This document shows positions 50,635 to 62,700 of a DNA stretch of 64,000 bases, piece after piece. Position 1 is the stretch's first letter, and the number at the start of each line of letters is the position of its first letter. Made by a program: the position numbers and the translations under genes. The notes under the pieces were generated by a model that saw only the letters and a list, made by a program, of their open reading frames with translations, was not told where the DNA came from and searched no databases. Source of the stretch: Maylandia zebra (taxonomy: Eukaryota; Chordata; Actinopteri; Cichliformes; Cichlidae); contig NC_135177.1 in assembly GCF_041146795.1 (NCBI RefSeq), forward strand, positions 27,260,060-27,324,059. Direction: 5' to 3'.

Positions 50635-53600
50635 GTAAGTGAGATGGTGACTACGTTGCTATCTAGCTTTTTGGCACGGCTAGCCAGCTGTAATGTTACC
50701 TACTTTGTTTAAATGGCCTGCCGCCTGCTCTGTAGCCTCGAGCTTGGCGTTAGCTCACATCGCTCGCCAGGAGCAACCATATTTAAACCTCTTGGGTACG
50801 CGAGAAGACACGTAAAGCAGCCGTATTTCAGCTAACAGCCGCTCAGTGTAGTTGTCACCGAAATACTAACTCCTTGTTGTGCTGTGTGCCCCCTTTGTGT
50901 AGTCGGTAGATCCGTATTTAGCCGAGTAAATCGATCATATTCGCTGCCGTACTAAGTTTGTATGCGTGCCTAACATTGGTTTTATGTCGCTGTCGGTAAG
51001 TGTACAATGTAAAAATAACTTGCCTTGTGGTGTTTAAGCAATTGCCGCAATCAAGCATTCATTTATTCGCGCTTTGCAGTCTGGTTTAGATGCGTGTACC
51101 TAAACGTTTGAGATCGTTCAGGTAGTTTTTGTTCAAAGAGATCTATAGAAGAGCCAGACATCAGCGTCTGGCTGCTGGAGTACTGAGCTGCCTGTAGAGT
51201 GAATTTGTCCAAGTTGCAAAGCATAACGTCAGCGCTTTACGCTACGACCCGTCTCGTTTACAGTGCTTGCTGCCAGGACTGAACGGTGTCCAGTCCAGAC
51301 CTTGTGGTTGCAAAATGGCACCAAACGACGTGTGCGTGTGCGCGTTTGTAGTTATTTTTGTCAGGTGATTTGCAATGTGACCTTGTGTCCACGACGTTGG
51401 TGTATGGTCAAGGGCGTTGTTTTTGCCAGAATCTAGTCGGCTGCATCTAGGAGCAGGGGCAGCGTGTGAACGGATATCAGTAGCATTGCATTTAAGCATA
51501 AGGACTGGAGATCTGACCTTGGAGTTACTTTGTCTGTAACTGGCTTTGCATCTGTGCATGTGTTATAGCATACCTTTCTGCACGGTTTTACTTTGTAATG
51601 TTTACTACCGAAGTGCCATTTTGCTTTTTCTCCATCTCTGTACTACCTTGCTATCGCAGTTCAGCTTTTCTTGCAGGCCAGACAAGTGGCTTGGAGTCTG
51701 GGTGGGTGGATCTTGAGACACCTACGTGGTTGTTTTGTTCTGATACTATTTAAGGAGCCCACATTTCTCGTGGGCACTGGCAGCGTGTCTCTCCTCCTTT
51801 TGTGTGATATGATTCAGAGGTTTTATCTGTTCTTGTCCTCCATCTGATACAGGCAGAGGCAGCCTTGCTTACTAGATCATAGGCTGTGCAGAGAGGCACA
51901 GCAGTGTCAGAAAAGGAACCGTGTGTTGTCATCACGCTGAAGTAATTTAGGTCAGTGTGGATAAATTGGTTAAATTGACCTTTGCTTTCTTTGATGACTC
52001 AGGTTGGCTCCACAGTACTGCAGCTAGTTTTTAGTAAGTACATGAATAGCTTTGGGTTCATTTGTGTGTTGTATCTGCCTATGAGTCATTTTAGTGTTGT
52101 AGTTCAAGGTGCATAAGCATTTCGGCTTATTCGGTTGGAAGAGAGAGTTGTTCCATGTACTTATTTAACTCTTGCACTCATCCACAATTTAGTTTATTTT
52201 CTGGAAACGCTGGAAGCCCCGTGTACACGGTTCGTTCTGTTAGCTTCTTTGGCGGCTGCCTGAAAAATTAATTTCCTGCCCACAAGTCTCATAAATTGTA
52301 ATGCCTAATTATCTGTTGCTTTGTGTCCTCTAGTGTAAGATGCTTTCTTACTACTGGCAGCATGACTTGGTGTCACTCTGGCTTGTGCCATAAATGCAGT
52401 CAGAAAACCTCAGCTCATCAGACTCAGTGGGTGATGACTAGTGGAGATGGAGACAGATGGGCGAGAGACATGATGATGACACTGTCTGCTGTCTGGGATC
52501 ACAAAAAGCCTCATGGAAGTGAGAATTCATACCAGCTCTACTGACTGCCAACTGTCCTGCCTCCTCTCTGCCCAAAAAAAAAAAATTACTAACTGGCAGT
52601 GGTGCACGATTAGTTTTGAAACAGGAAGATGGGCAGGTTCATTAAAAAGAATTTTCTGGAGTTTGTCGGATGCAAGATTGAGATATTCTAAAGCTTTTTG
52701 GGTCTCCATCAAACTTTAAAAGATGTTGTATAATATAAGGTTTTTGTGTGTGGGGAATCTCTGCTGTGGCTCAAATATGCATACTACTTATCAGTGACAT
52801 TTAACGTAGAGATGCGACACTCAGATATATCGCTTGTATGTGGACATTTTGTGTGAGCTTTTCTATCTCTAAGCTGCACCTGCCAGAGGCTTGTGCAGAC
52901 TCTTATCGGTGTCATCGCTTAGACTTTTAAGGCTCTCTGGACGACAGCTGGGTGAATCATTCCTCTCGGTTCAGGGCACTACTTCCCTGTTATGGGAAAC
53001 GGATGGGGTTTCATTACATAGGAACTCTGTATCAGTAAACAAAACATGCTGCATACCTCTTGCTCTCTGAATTCTGGGAGGCAGATCAGATCTGCTGTGT
53101 CAGTTAACGTAGTTTGTGCAATGATGTGTCACACTCTCTCTGCTTTTTCTGGCATGTGAATAAAGTTCCTATCAGGACACTTTATTTTATTTATTTTCCC
53201 CCTCTGTAGTTAGAATATATCCGTTCAGATAGTCCTGGCTGTACAACAGATTTAGAGCGGAAGGATTTTCTGAATCAAGTCCACTGCAGCAGGAAAAGCT
53301 AAAGATTAAAGTATTAATCGGAAAAGCTTCCATTTTAAACAGTATTGTGCAAGTGGCTCTAATTTATGTGAAAGTGCTAGCTGTTTAAATTGCAGATTTT
53401 GGCACATTAACATAGGCTGTTGGAGATTGAATCTGAGGTGTTACCCTTGCCACGAGCAGCTATTAGTCGGAATGGTGCTGTAATGGCCTCGCATTGACAC
53501 TGAGGTGTCGGTAACTGAGTGTGGAATATTTAAAGGTGGAGGTGCTACAAAGCCTTCCCCATTGTTCTTTCTACCACAGTCTGCAGAACTATTGCTAAGT

Positions 53601-53790
53601 TTATAGTAGATATGTTAAACATGTATCACTAGTTTTAAAAATACAGACTTGATTATAGATGAGTAGTACATGACCTCTGTTCAATTTGCTTTGTTTTTTT
53701 GGTTTTTTTCCCCCCCAGTCAGATGCATGCACTTTCCCTTTAACCTGACGGTCTTTATCTGATGTGCTAATCAGATTTATTCCCCTGTAG
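50635..53790 (+). other. stk40 intron 1
   Basis: 3.2-kb first intron between the noncoding exon and the first coding exon. The frames in it (for example 51242-51559 minus) lack domains. I recognised no transposon in it. Confidence 0.6.
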
Positions 53791-53799
53791 AGCTCCAGT

Positions 53800-56700
53800 A
53801 TGTCTAAGCGGCGCTCGTCGGAGAGGGGGGCTGGTGAGACATCAGGCAGAGCCAGCAAGCTGCAGAGTCCCGGGATATCCGGTAGTAATGCCAAGAGAGC
53901 TGGGCCCTTTATTCTTGGTAAGGACACTAGTAGTGTTTGCTCAGTTCTGAAAAAGGTTGAAATGTTGGCTGGATGAAATTTCACCTAGTGTGCATTGTAA
54001 ATATGCTTCACATGAATACAGGAAATAGGGGGGTGTCTGTCTGTGTATGAAGGGCCTAAGACAAGAATTTGAAGAATTTTTGCAGATCGTCATGACATTG
54101 ACTAGAAAGGTCTTAGTCTGTTTGAGCAACTTTATTTCCTCCCATTGAAAAAACAATTTCTTTCCTATACTATAAAATGTACATTGGACACAACTCTTCC
54201 ACTCTTTGCAATACAGACTTCCAAAGAAAACATTACACTTGAGGTGTTAATGGGTAAATGCAGCCTTTAATGAGTGGCAGTGAGAGCACACACACTTGAG
54301 CATGTAGCCTTTTGGTCATGCAGCTGTTCCCTTTCGTGTCCTTGCAGGGCCTCGCCTGGGCAACTCACCAGTGCCGAGCATAGTGCAGTGTCTGGCCAGA
54401 AAAGACGGCACAGATGACTTCTATCAACTCAAAGTAAGCCTGTCTGGGTAGAAATGTTGTTGTTTTGTGGTGTTTTGAGTTTCTTTCTTACAAACATATG
54501 ACTCAATTAAGATTGGGCATCTTGTTCAAAACAAAGCTACGTCACCTGTAGACACCTGAACTTTTGACCTTCCTTTTGTTGCTGTTCATTTTATTGCCCT
54601 GTTTAAGTCTAGCAGTCAGTTTACTGGGACTGTTCGATGTTTGTTAAACAAGTGGGGAGCTTTACAGTTGAGTGGAATGAGGGTTTGCGCCACCTGTAAT
54701 GTCAACTTTTAAACCTCACAACCCTCCGTCATACGTATGACACAGAGCTTGTTTACTTCATTGACCTGAGTCCAGCTCGACCCTGTTTACTCCAGAACTT
54801 GGTGACTTAAGTCATTAAATGTTTTGTTTTAGGACTGAAGAGTAAGCAATTAAAGTGCGCCTTTTTTGGGGGGGCGGGAACGCTATCTGTGCCTTTAGCC
54901 CTTTTCTATTAGTACCTACTCAGATGACTCGCCATAGTTTTCCGGGTTTTCCATTAGGTCATAGTACCTCGTACCAGGGACTAAAGTAGTACCTGCTCAG
55001 CCAGGGTGCCAAAGTGATCAGAGGAGGTGGAAAAAATGTGACGCTGTCACCAATTGGCTGATCAGTGGTGTCGCTCGATGAGTCATGAAAGCATCTCGTT
55101 CACGAAAATCAAAACCACCTTTTTAAACCTGGAAATCGGGGAAAAGGTTACAAAAAACATTTTGTGATCCCAGAGTCTGACGAGAAGCCACAGACCAAGC
55201 AGCAGATATATAGTTGCTTCGACGTCCATCTAGTAACGTTGGTATCGCATAGCGTCACGGGACACTTGGCTGTGTTGCTATAATGACGACCACACACATT
55301 AGGTGCTACTCGAAAGGAATGGGAAAAACCTGTCGGGTTGATCCGAGTAAATGCTAATGGAAAAGGGGCTTTTATAAACTCTTGTCTTGGGGCCTAATGT
55401 CTGCTCTGTGTGTGGTTACTGCAGATTTTGACGCTGGAGGAACGAGTAGACTCTGCCAAGGAGACACAAGAGGAGAGGCAGGGGAAGATGCTGCTGCACA
55501 CCGAATACTCACTTCTTTCTCTGCTGCACAACCAAGATGGTGTGGTCCACCACCATGGCCTCTTTCAGGTAGGCTGAGACTTGAGTTGAGTTGCTTTTTG
55601 CTTTTGTCAGTGTGGAGGGATAAAATGTTTCTTAGTTAATGTTAGGAATATAAAGTTTTTTTTGTTGTCTTTTTGTTTGTATGTTTTTCAGTCAATATTT
55701 GCTTTAACTGTTGTGCAAATAAGATATGCTAATGGCATCAACCTGTGTCGTCTATTTTGAACCACTTATTGATTGGTCCTTATTTGGCATCTAGTTATGG
55801 CTGAATTTGTCCTCATTGTAAAGAGGTCTAAGAATTTAAAACGCTTTATTGATTTATCTACAGTGAAGTTTGTTTGGCTGGCAAAGAAGTGTCTAATATC
55901 CAAAACTATGAAAACTTTCTGCCAAAATGTTATTTTAAACATTGCACTGGCCTAGAACCTCACAAGCTGTGCATTAGTCAGCACTAGGTCGGCAGGCATT
56001 CTATATGTGGAGAGGTTTCTATCACTTTCTATTCATTTTAGAATATGGTTTCATTATGCAAGTACAAGTAACGGCATGCACTTATCAGCTCAGTGGCAGC
56101 AGTAAGCTTGTCAGCCAGCTGTTATTCTCTTATCCAAGTGGTTTCAAAAGAGAAGTGGGAGTGCCATTAAAACTATATTTATCTGCAGTCATCTTCTGTT
56201 TACACTCACATTTATTCATAATGACCCCCACCGCCCACCTACCTTTTCACCTGTCTTCCCGTCGGCGTCCTCTTAACGTTGTTATTGTTAAATCTCTGTC
56301 TCCGTTTCCTCTTGTCTCTCTTTCACATCCTGTCTCTTTCATTCTGCCTGTGTTCTCAGAATAGCTGCATTGAGCCATGCACTCTGATTCATTTAGGCTT
56401 GTGATATTGATTGGATTATTATAGTGCATCTGTGCTGTGAGAGGCTGGGTTTAATGTACTGTTTAAGAGGTGCTGACTGAATCTTAAAAAAAAAAAAAAA
56501 AAAAAAGACAATCTGATACAAAAATCAATAAAGTGGTGTCTCTGCTAGGTGGTGCTGGAAGATGGAATCGCCTATGCTGGTCTATAGCACCCAGTGTTTC
56601 AGGGTAGATGTTGTCTTTATCTTGGGTACAGGCAGGCTGTTAATGGCTCCTGCGCTGCAATCTTTATTTCCAATCAATCTGTTAAATCTATTTGATCAGC

Positions 56701-59659
56701 TGATAGCAGAAAGCCCTTTTGTTTGCATGTGGTTTTGTTACCCCTTTTTGACTGGATATGCTGCATATTAAACGCATTACCTTTTTATTCTCCAGGATCG
56801 AGCCTATGAGATTGTGGAGGACACGGATGCTAACAAAATGCGCAAGATGAAAAAGCGTCTCTGCCTCGTGCTGGACTGCTTGTGTGCACATGACTTTAGT
56901 GACAAGACGGCAGATCTAATAAATCTCCAGCATTATGTCATAAAGGAGAAGCGCTTGAGTGAGCGGGAAGCCATTGTCATCTTCTATGATGTGGTGCGTG
57001 TGGTGGAGGCTCTTCACAAGGTAAATCTAAACGGATTGTGCTCGACTCATCGAAGAGCATTGTAAAGAATATTTCCCGTTGCACCACTCCAGTGTGTCTA
57101 AATGAAACTATGATTGTGCAATTTTCTGAGCAAACAGTTTGGATACTGCAATGTTTTGTCAACTGTTTAGAAAATACTTTTTTTTTCTCTCTTCCCCCCC
57201 CCCCCCCCCCCCCCCCCCCTTCTATCATCATTTCTGATTACCGTATTTTCACGACCATAAGGCGCACTATGCTAAAAGGCGCAGTCTCAGTTATGTGTGC
57301 CCTTACTGTATTTAACACACACATAAGGCGCACTGGACCATAGGGCGCATACAAGTACCGTATGCGTATTTAAAAATAAAGCGGGAGCAAACGTGAATTC
57401 GGTACCTTACTCACATTTCTATTGCCGGTAATCGTCATCATCAACAACACACAAGCATACAAGTGTGCGTATTTAAAAATAAAGCAGGAGCAAAACAAAG
57501 TTTGGTACTCACATTTTTATCATCAATTAAACCCATCGAAGTCCTCATCCTCTGTGTCTGAATTGAACAGCTGCGCTAAATCTCCATCAAACATGCCAGG
57601 TTCACTGTCTTCACCGTCAGAGTCACTTTCCGTGCCGTGCGGCTCCTCGGAAACGATGCCGGCTTTTGCGAAAGCTCGAACAACAGTGCCAGCAGACATG
57701 TTAGCCCAAGCATCTACAATCCATTGGCAAATTGTGGCGTAACTCGCCCGGCGCTGCCTTCCACTCTTAGTGAAACTGTGGTCTCCACCGGTCATCCATC
57801 GCTCCCAGGCCGCTCGCAGCCTTACTTTGAACGGGCGGTTCACACCGATGTCCAGCGGTTGGAGTTCCTTTGTCAGGCCTCCCGGAATGACAGCAAGCTC
57901 ACAGTTCATTTGCTTCACAAGTTTTTTCACATCGGCTGTGAGATGGGCACGCATAGAGTCACAGATCAACAGCGATGGTGATGCGTGGAAAAAACCACCT
58001 GGTCTCCTTACATACACCTCCCTCAGCCACTCTTTCATCATTTCCTCATCCATCCAGCCCTTTTCATTTGCCTTAATGATGATTTCTGCTGGAAACTTCT
58101 CTTTAGGCAAAGTCTTTCGCTTAAAAATCACCATAGGCGGCAGTTTCTGTCCATTAGCATGGCAGCCAAGCACAACAGTAAAAGAAGACTTTTCATACCC
58201 CGTTGTGCGTATCGCTACCGTGCTGGTCCCCTGCTTCTCCACAGTGTGACTCACCGGGATGTCAAAAGTGAGCGGGACCTCGTCCATGTTTGTGATGTGG
58301 CTGGGCTGGATGTTTTTGTCGCCGATGTGTTTGCTGCAGTAGGAGCGGAAGATGGCCAGCTTTTCCTTATAATCCGCTGGAAGTTGCTGCGCTATCGTAG
58401 TCCTGGTCCGGATGGAAAAATGGCACCGTTTCATAAAACGAAAGCACCAAGACGGACCTCCTTGGAAATGTTCAATGTTCATCTCTTCAGCTAGTGAAAC
58501 TGCTTTTAGCCGAATGGTGACCGTCGAAACGCTTCTCCCGCTCGCTCTTTGCTCGATGATCCACCGCTCGAGTCTTTCCTCCAACTCGGGCCACCTCGCC
58601 TTATGTCCGCGGAAACTCAGCTGCGTTTTCTTGACCTGCCGGAGCTTGTTTTCCAGCTTCCTCCATTTGCGAACCATCGATTCGTTTATCTTAAATTCTC
58701 TCGCCGCTGCTCGATTTCCATGTTCCTCCGCGTAGCTGATGGCCTTCAGTTTAAACTGTGCTTCGTAAGCGTGTCTCTTTGCCATTTTCAGGGTTGTTAA
58801 AACAACGATGTCCTGCATAATGCACATACCTGTTCTTTTATACAGGTATGTGCGATTGTCCCGGTATATACGATCAACGCCCACACTTCACCCTTTAACG
58901 TTCTCATGGTGTTCTCTACTACGTCCTCCTTACAACACATAGGGCGCACTGCGCTATAGGGCGCGCCGCACTTTTTGAAGAAAATCTAAGACTTTTAAGT
59001 GCGCCTTATGGTCGTGAAAATACGGTACTCATTTCCCATGCTCCTGTGCCACTCCTAGAATAGATTGTTGTGATACGAATGATTCACAAAGCACAACATA
59101 ACCTTTTTTTTTCTTTTTTTTTTTCCCCCCTACTTTTTCCTGCTTGCAGAAAAACATTGTTCACAGAGACCTCAAGCTGGGAAATATGGTGCTGAACAAG
59201 CGGTAAGATGTGCAGCTTTTATTTCAGCACGGCATGTTAGTTGGCCAGTAATTCCTCCCATTATAGTGGGTGAGTTACTTTAGTGTGCCAGGCTTCATTC
59301 TCTCGGCTCACATGTGCATTAGGTCTAAACTGGCTCCAGCAGCCTGCTTCCAGTGTATATCTGAACATCAGTACAACCAGAGGTCGTGTTCTTAGATTAA
59401 GGGCAACATCAGTATCAGGAAACGAAAGCCTCACCATTTTGTGCTTAACACTTCACCCATGTGTGTGACTTCCTATTGCTGGATTTGTATTTCTATATTT
59501 TTTTTTTTTTTCCTTTCTTAAAAATGAGAGGCAAACTGGGCACTGGTTATGCAGCATGCAGGACCTTAGGTGCACCTCAGGTCAGATTTGCCATGCAGAA
59601 TGAAAAACTACTCATCTGTAAACCATTCAACTGTTTAGAAAAGTGTATTGAGGGGTAAA

Positions 59660-59748
<89 letters not shown>

Positions 59749-62700
59749 GGAAGTGCTATTTTTAGAGTTTAGACAATTGCAAAATGTTAAAGATGCATAA
59801 AGTTGTCTCAGAAAAAAGTTAAACATTAGGAGGACACAAAACCTCTTTAATTAAGGACTGAATGACTAAAGCTGACAGTGTTGTTCGGCCATGATCTGCA
59901 ACTACTTGTACTGAGATGTCATGTACTTGGTTTATCTGCTTTATTGCACACTTTTTCATCTACTGCATCAGCACCCATAACAACCTGCAGTAGTAGTGAT
60001 GAAACAATGTTTAGACCAGGGTAGGAGGGTGGTGGGGAGAGGAGCAGACGAGTGGAACACTCCGTCCCAGCTGGAGACAAAGGAGAGGCCTGCCAAAGGC
60101 CCATAGCTCAGAGCTGACTCACACCACCATGTACTGCACACACAGTCATCATTTATTTCATTATTTACACTACAATCCCTTTTCTGCATCTGTTGTCTGA
60201 TCTATGCCCTTTTGTTATATCATTTTTTTTAATCCATCGTCCGTCCGTCCGTCCCCTCCCCATTTTAGGTTAATATTTTTATTTATATCTGTAGGTTGTC
60301 TTGTCTTTTTTTCCTCTTTGCAGTAGAGTCACCACTTGTATTTACAAACAATAGACTTCATAGCATACAAGTGCATCATACTTGTTGGTTGGCATGTTTC
60401 CTCATGACCCCACCCTGAGTACGTATGACTGTAATGTCAGTGTGCGATTTCAGTGCCAGCTGTTAACAGTATATTATGAATCTGTATTCAGGGTCACTAT
60501 ATTTAGATCTATAGGAATTCCTAATTTTAGATTCCATAGGCGTATGTGGATATGAACTACATAAATGTGTCTTTTTAAATTCTGTAAAAGCTGACAAACT
60601 CCTACTATAATCGATATAATAAAATGAAAATACAGTTGTATTAGACATGTAGTGGCTTTTGCATTGAAAACATTTTGTTACACAAAAACCTGGAACTTGG
60701 TAAGACCATTCAAATCAGTGGTTCCCATAATCTGCAAAATGAAAGTCTCTGAACAAGTTGCCCAGCGTGTAACCTCTTCTTGTCAGCTGGTGTATTATGA
60801 TCAGAACATTGTGGGGAAGGAGAAGTCATGGGAGTTATTTAGGTTTCTGGTTTCCTGACTTGCCCTGGGTCACATGACCAGGAAGCAGAGATGATGTGGT
60901 CTCTCTTGCGTCCTCAGGGACCCTTGCCTCACGAAGCAAACATGCAATTTCATTTACCCAATCTCCGGTGCAAGAATAGAAGCCTGTGTCGTGATGCACA
61001 CAGACAAAAGGACAGATCTCTCTATGAAGGAAGCTTTTATGTTGAGGGTCCTTGAAGCATTGCCCTCTGTTCCTTTGGCCTATCCTTGTGCAGATCACAA
61101 GGCTGCTGTGTGGTTACAGTGACTTGAATTACAAAAGCTGTTAAAGGGTATTGATAACATAAAATTCTGAAAATCAAATTGCGACTTTTTCATAGGAAGA
61201 TTGGAGGATTTTAGTCAGAGCGTTTAGCCAGAATTGTCATGAGAATAGTGAATGAAAAACGAGGCAGGGTGTGAAAGTGAGAGAGAATAGGGGAAGCTGT
61301 TGACCTTAGGCTTTTTAGAAAGCGGATGTGGGTGAAGAGCATGATCCAAAGGACCCGAGCTAGTACACGATGGCTGCTTTTGTGTGCGAGTGCCCCCCCC
61401 CCCCCTTGGCGTGTTAGCCCTGGGAGTGATCGTGTGGGTTTGAAGTTGTTTGTGTACATATTTTAAACTTGAGCTTTATATATTCATTTAACAGCCCATC
61501 ACCATGCAGGCTTAGTCATCGAAACAATTATTCTAAACCACAGGTTGACTCATGTTTGTCAAAGTGCAGCTTTGCTTTTTGCTTTTTTCCCCCCCTTCCC
61601 TCTCTGCTAAAGGAACATAGTGCACAGTCCCTCAGTTTGCTCATGGCAAATTTAACTGCACTGAATCAAAGTCTCATTGGAGAAATCCTAGTACTACCAG
61701 GGAAGCAAAGTTAATCAAACCTGTAAAAAGAGTGAGTCTCTGAAGCACCACTGTATCTGGACTGATGTTGTTCTCATAAAGGCTGTAGGCCAATAATAGC
61801 TAACACCATACCATCGGTGCTTATTTGTATTAAGTATATTAGCTTTATGCATGGTTTCAAAATTGAGATTTGGCTACAGTTTGTCTTTGATCCAAAGTGT
61901 TCTGCAGTTAAGCCCTGTTGCTCTGAGCATAAAGTTGTTGTTTTTGTTTTTTGTTTTTTTGTTAAGATGCCAATACTGCATGTAAAAGCTTTCAACAACT
62001 TTTGCAGAGCTTGAAGCCAACTTTATCATTTGTTGTATTTTTTATTTATTTAAATCAAGCCTTAGGGGCAAGACAAGTCTTTATTCCGTTAACTGAATGT
62101 GTTGTGTTAAGTCTGAACTGTGTTTTGAGCAAGATTGTTGAGAACATTAAAAAAAAAAACAACAAAAACCCCCCTATCAATGGGAATATTGTGTTCACCG
62201 TTTGATTGAAAGCATTAACAAGTTTGTTTTGCATGTCCTCACAGGACTCATCGAATCACCATCACAAACTTCTGCCTGGGAAAGCACCTGGTGAGTGAGG
62301 ATGACCTTCTGAAAGACCAGAGAGGAAGTCCAGCTTACATCAGTCCGGATGTACTAAGTGGTGAGTGAGGGTTTCAGGCATGGATTGTTTTTTTGTTTTT
62401 GTTTTTTTTTGTTCTTTGACCAATTGTACCAACTATCAGAAGTGAAATGGGTTTGCTTAGTGTGGGTGAAACAAGTGTGCAGGGTTTTTTGTTTGTTTTT
62501 CCTTTTTTCCCTCCTCCCTCCAAATGCAGACTAGAAATGTCTGAGTAAAATTATGGAATCGTGATTCCTTCTCTGAAGCCAGATAGGAACTTTGTTTTTG
62601 TGTTGTTGGTTGTTTTTGGTTTCATAATGCTTAGCAGTCAGGTCTTGTGTTGGATTTTCCGGTTATTGAGCAACCCAGAGGTATGTTGCAATCCTGGACT

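Noticed and set aside
57637-58735. Several long + strand open frames (107-169 codons) within the pogo-like element
   Set aside because: They are antisense shadows of the transposase frame, overlap one another and contain no domain.
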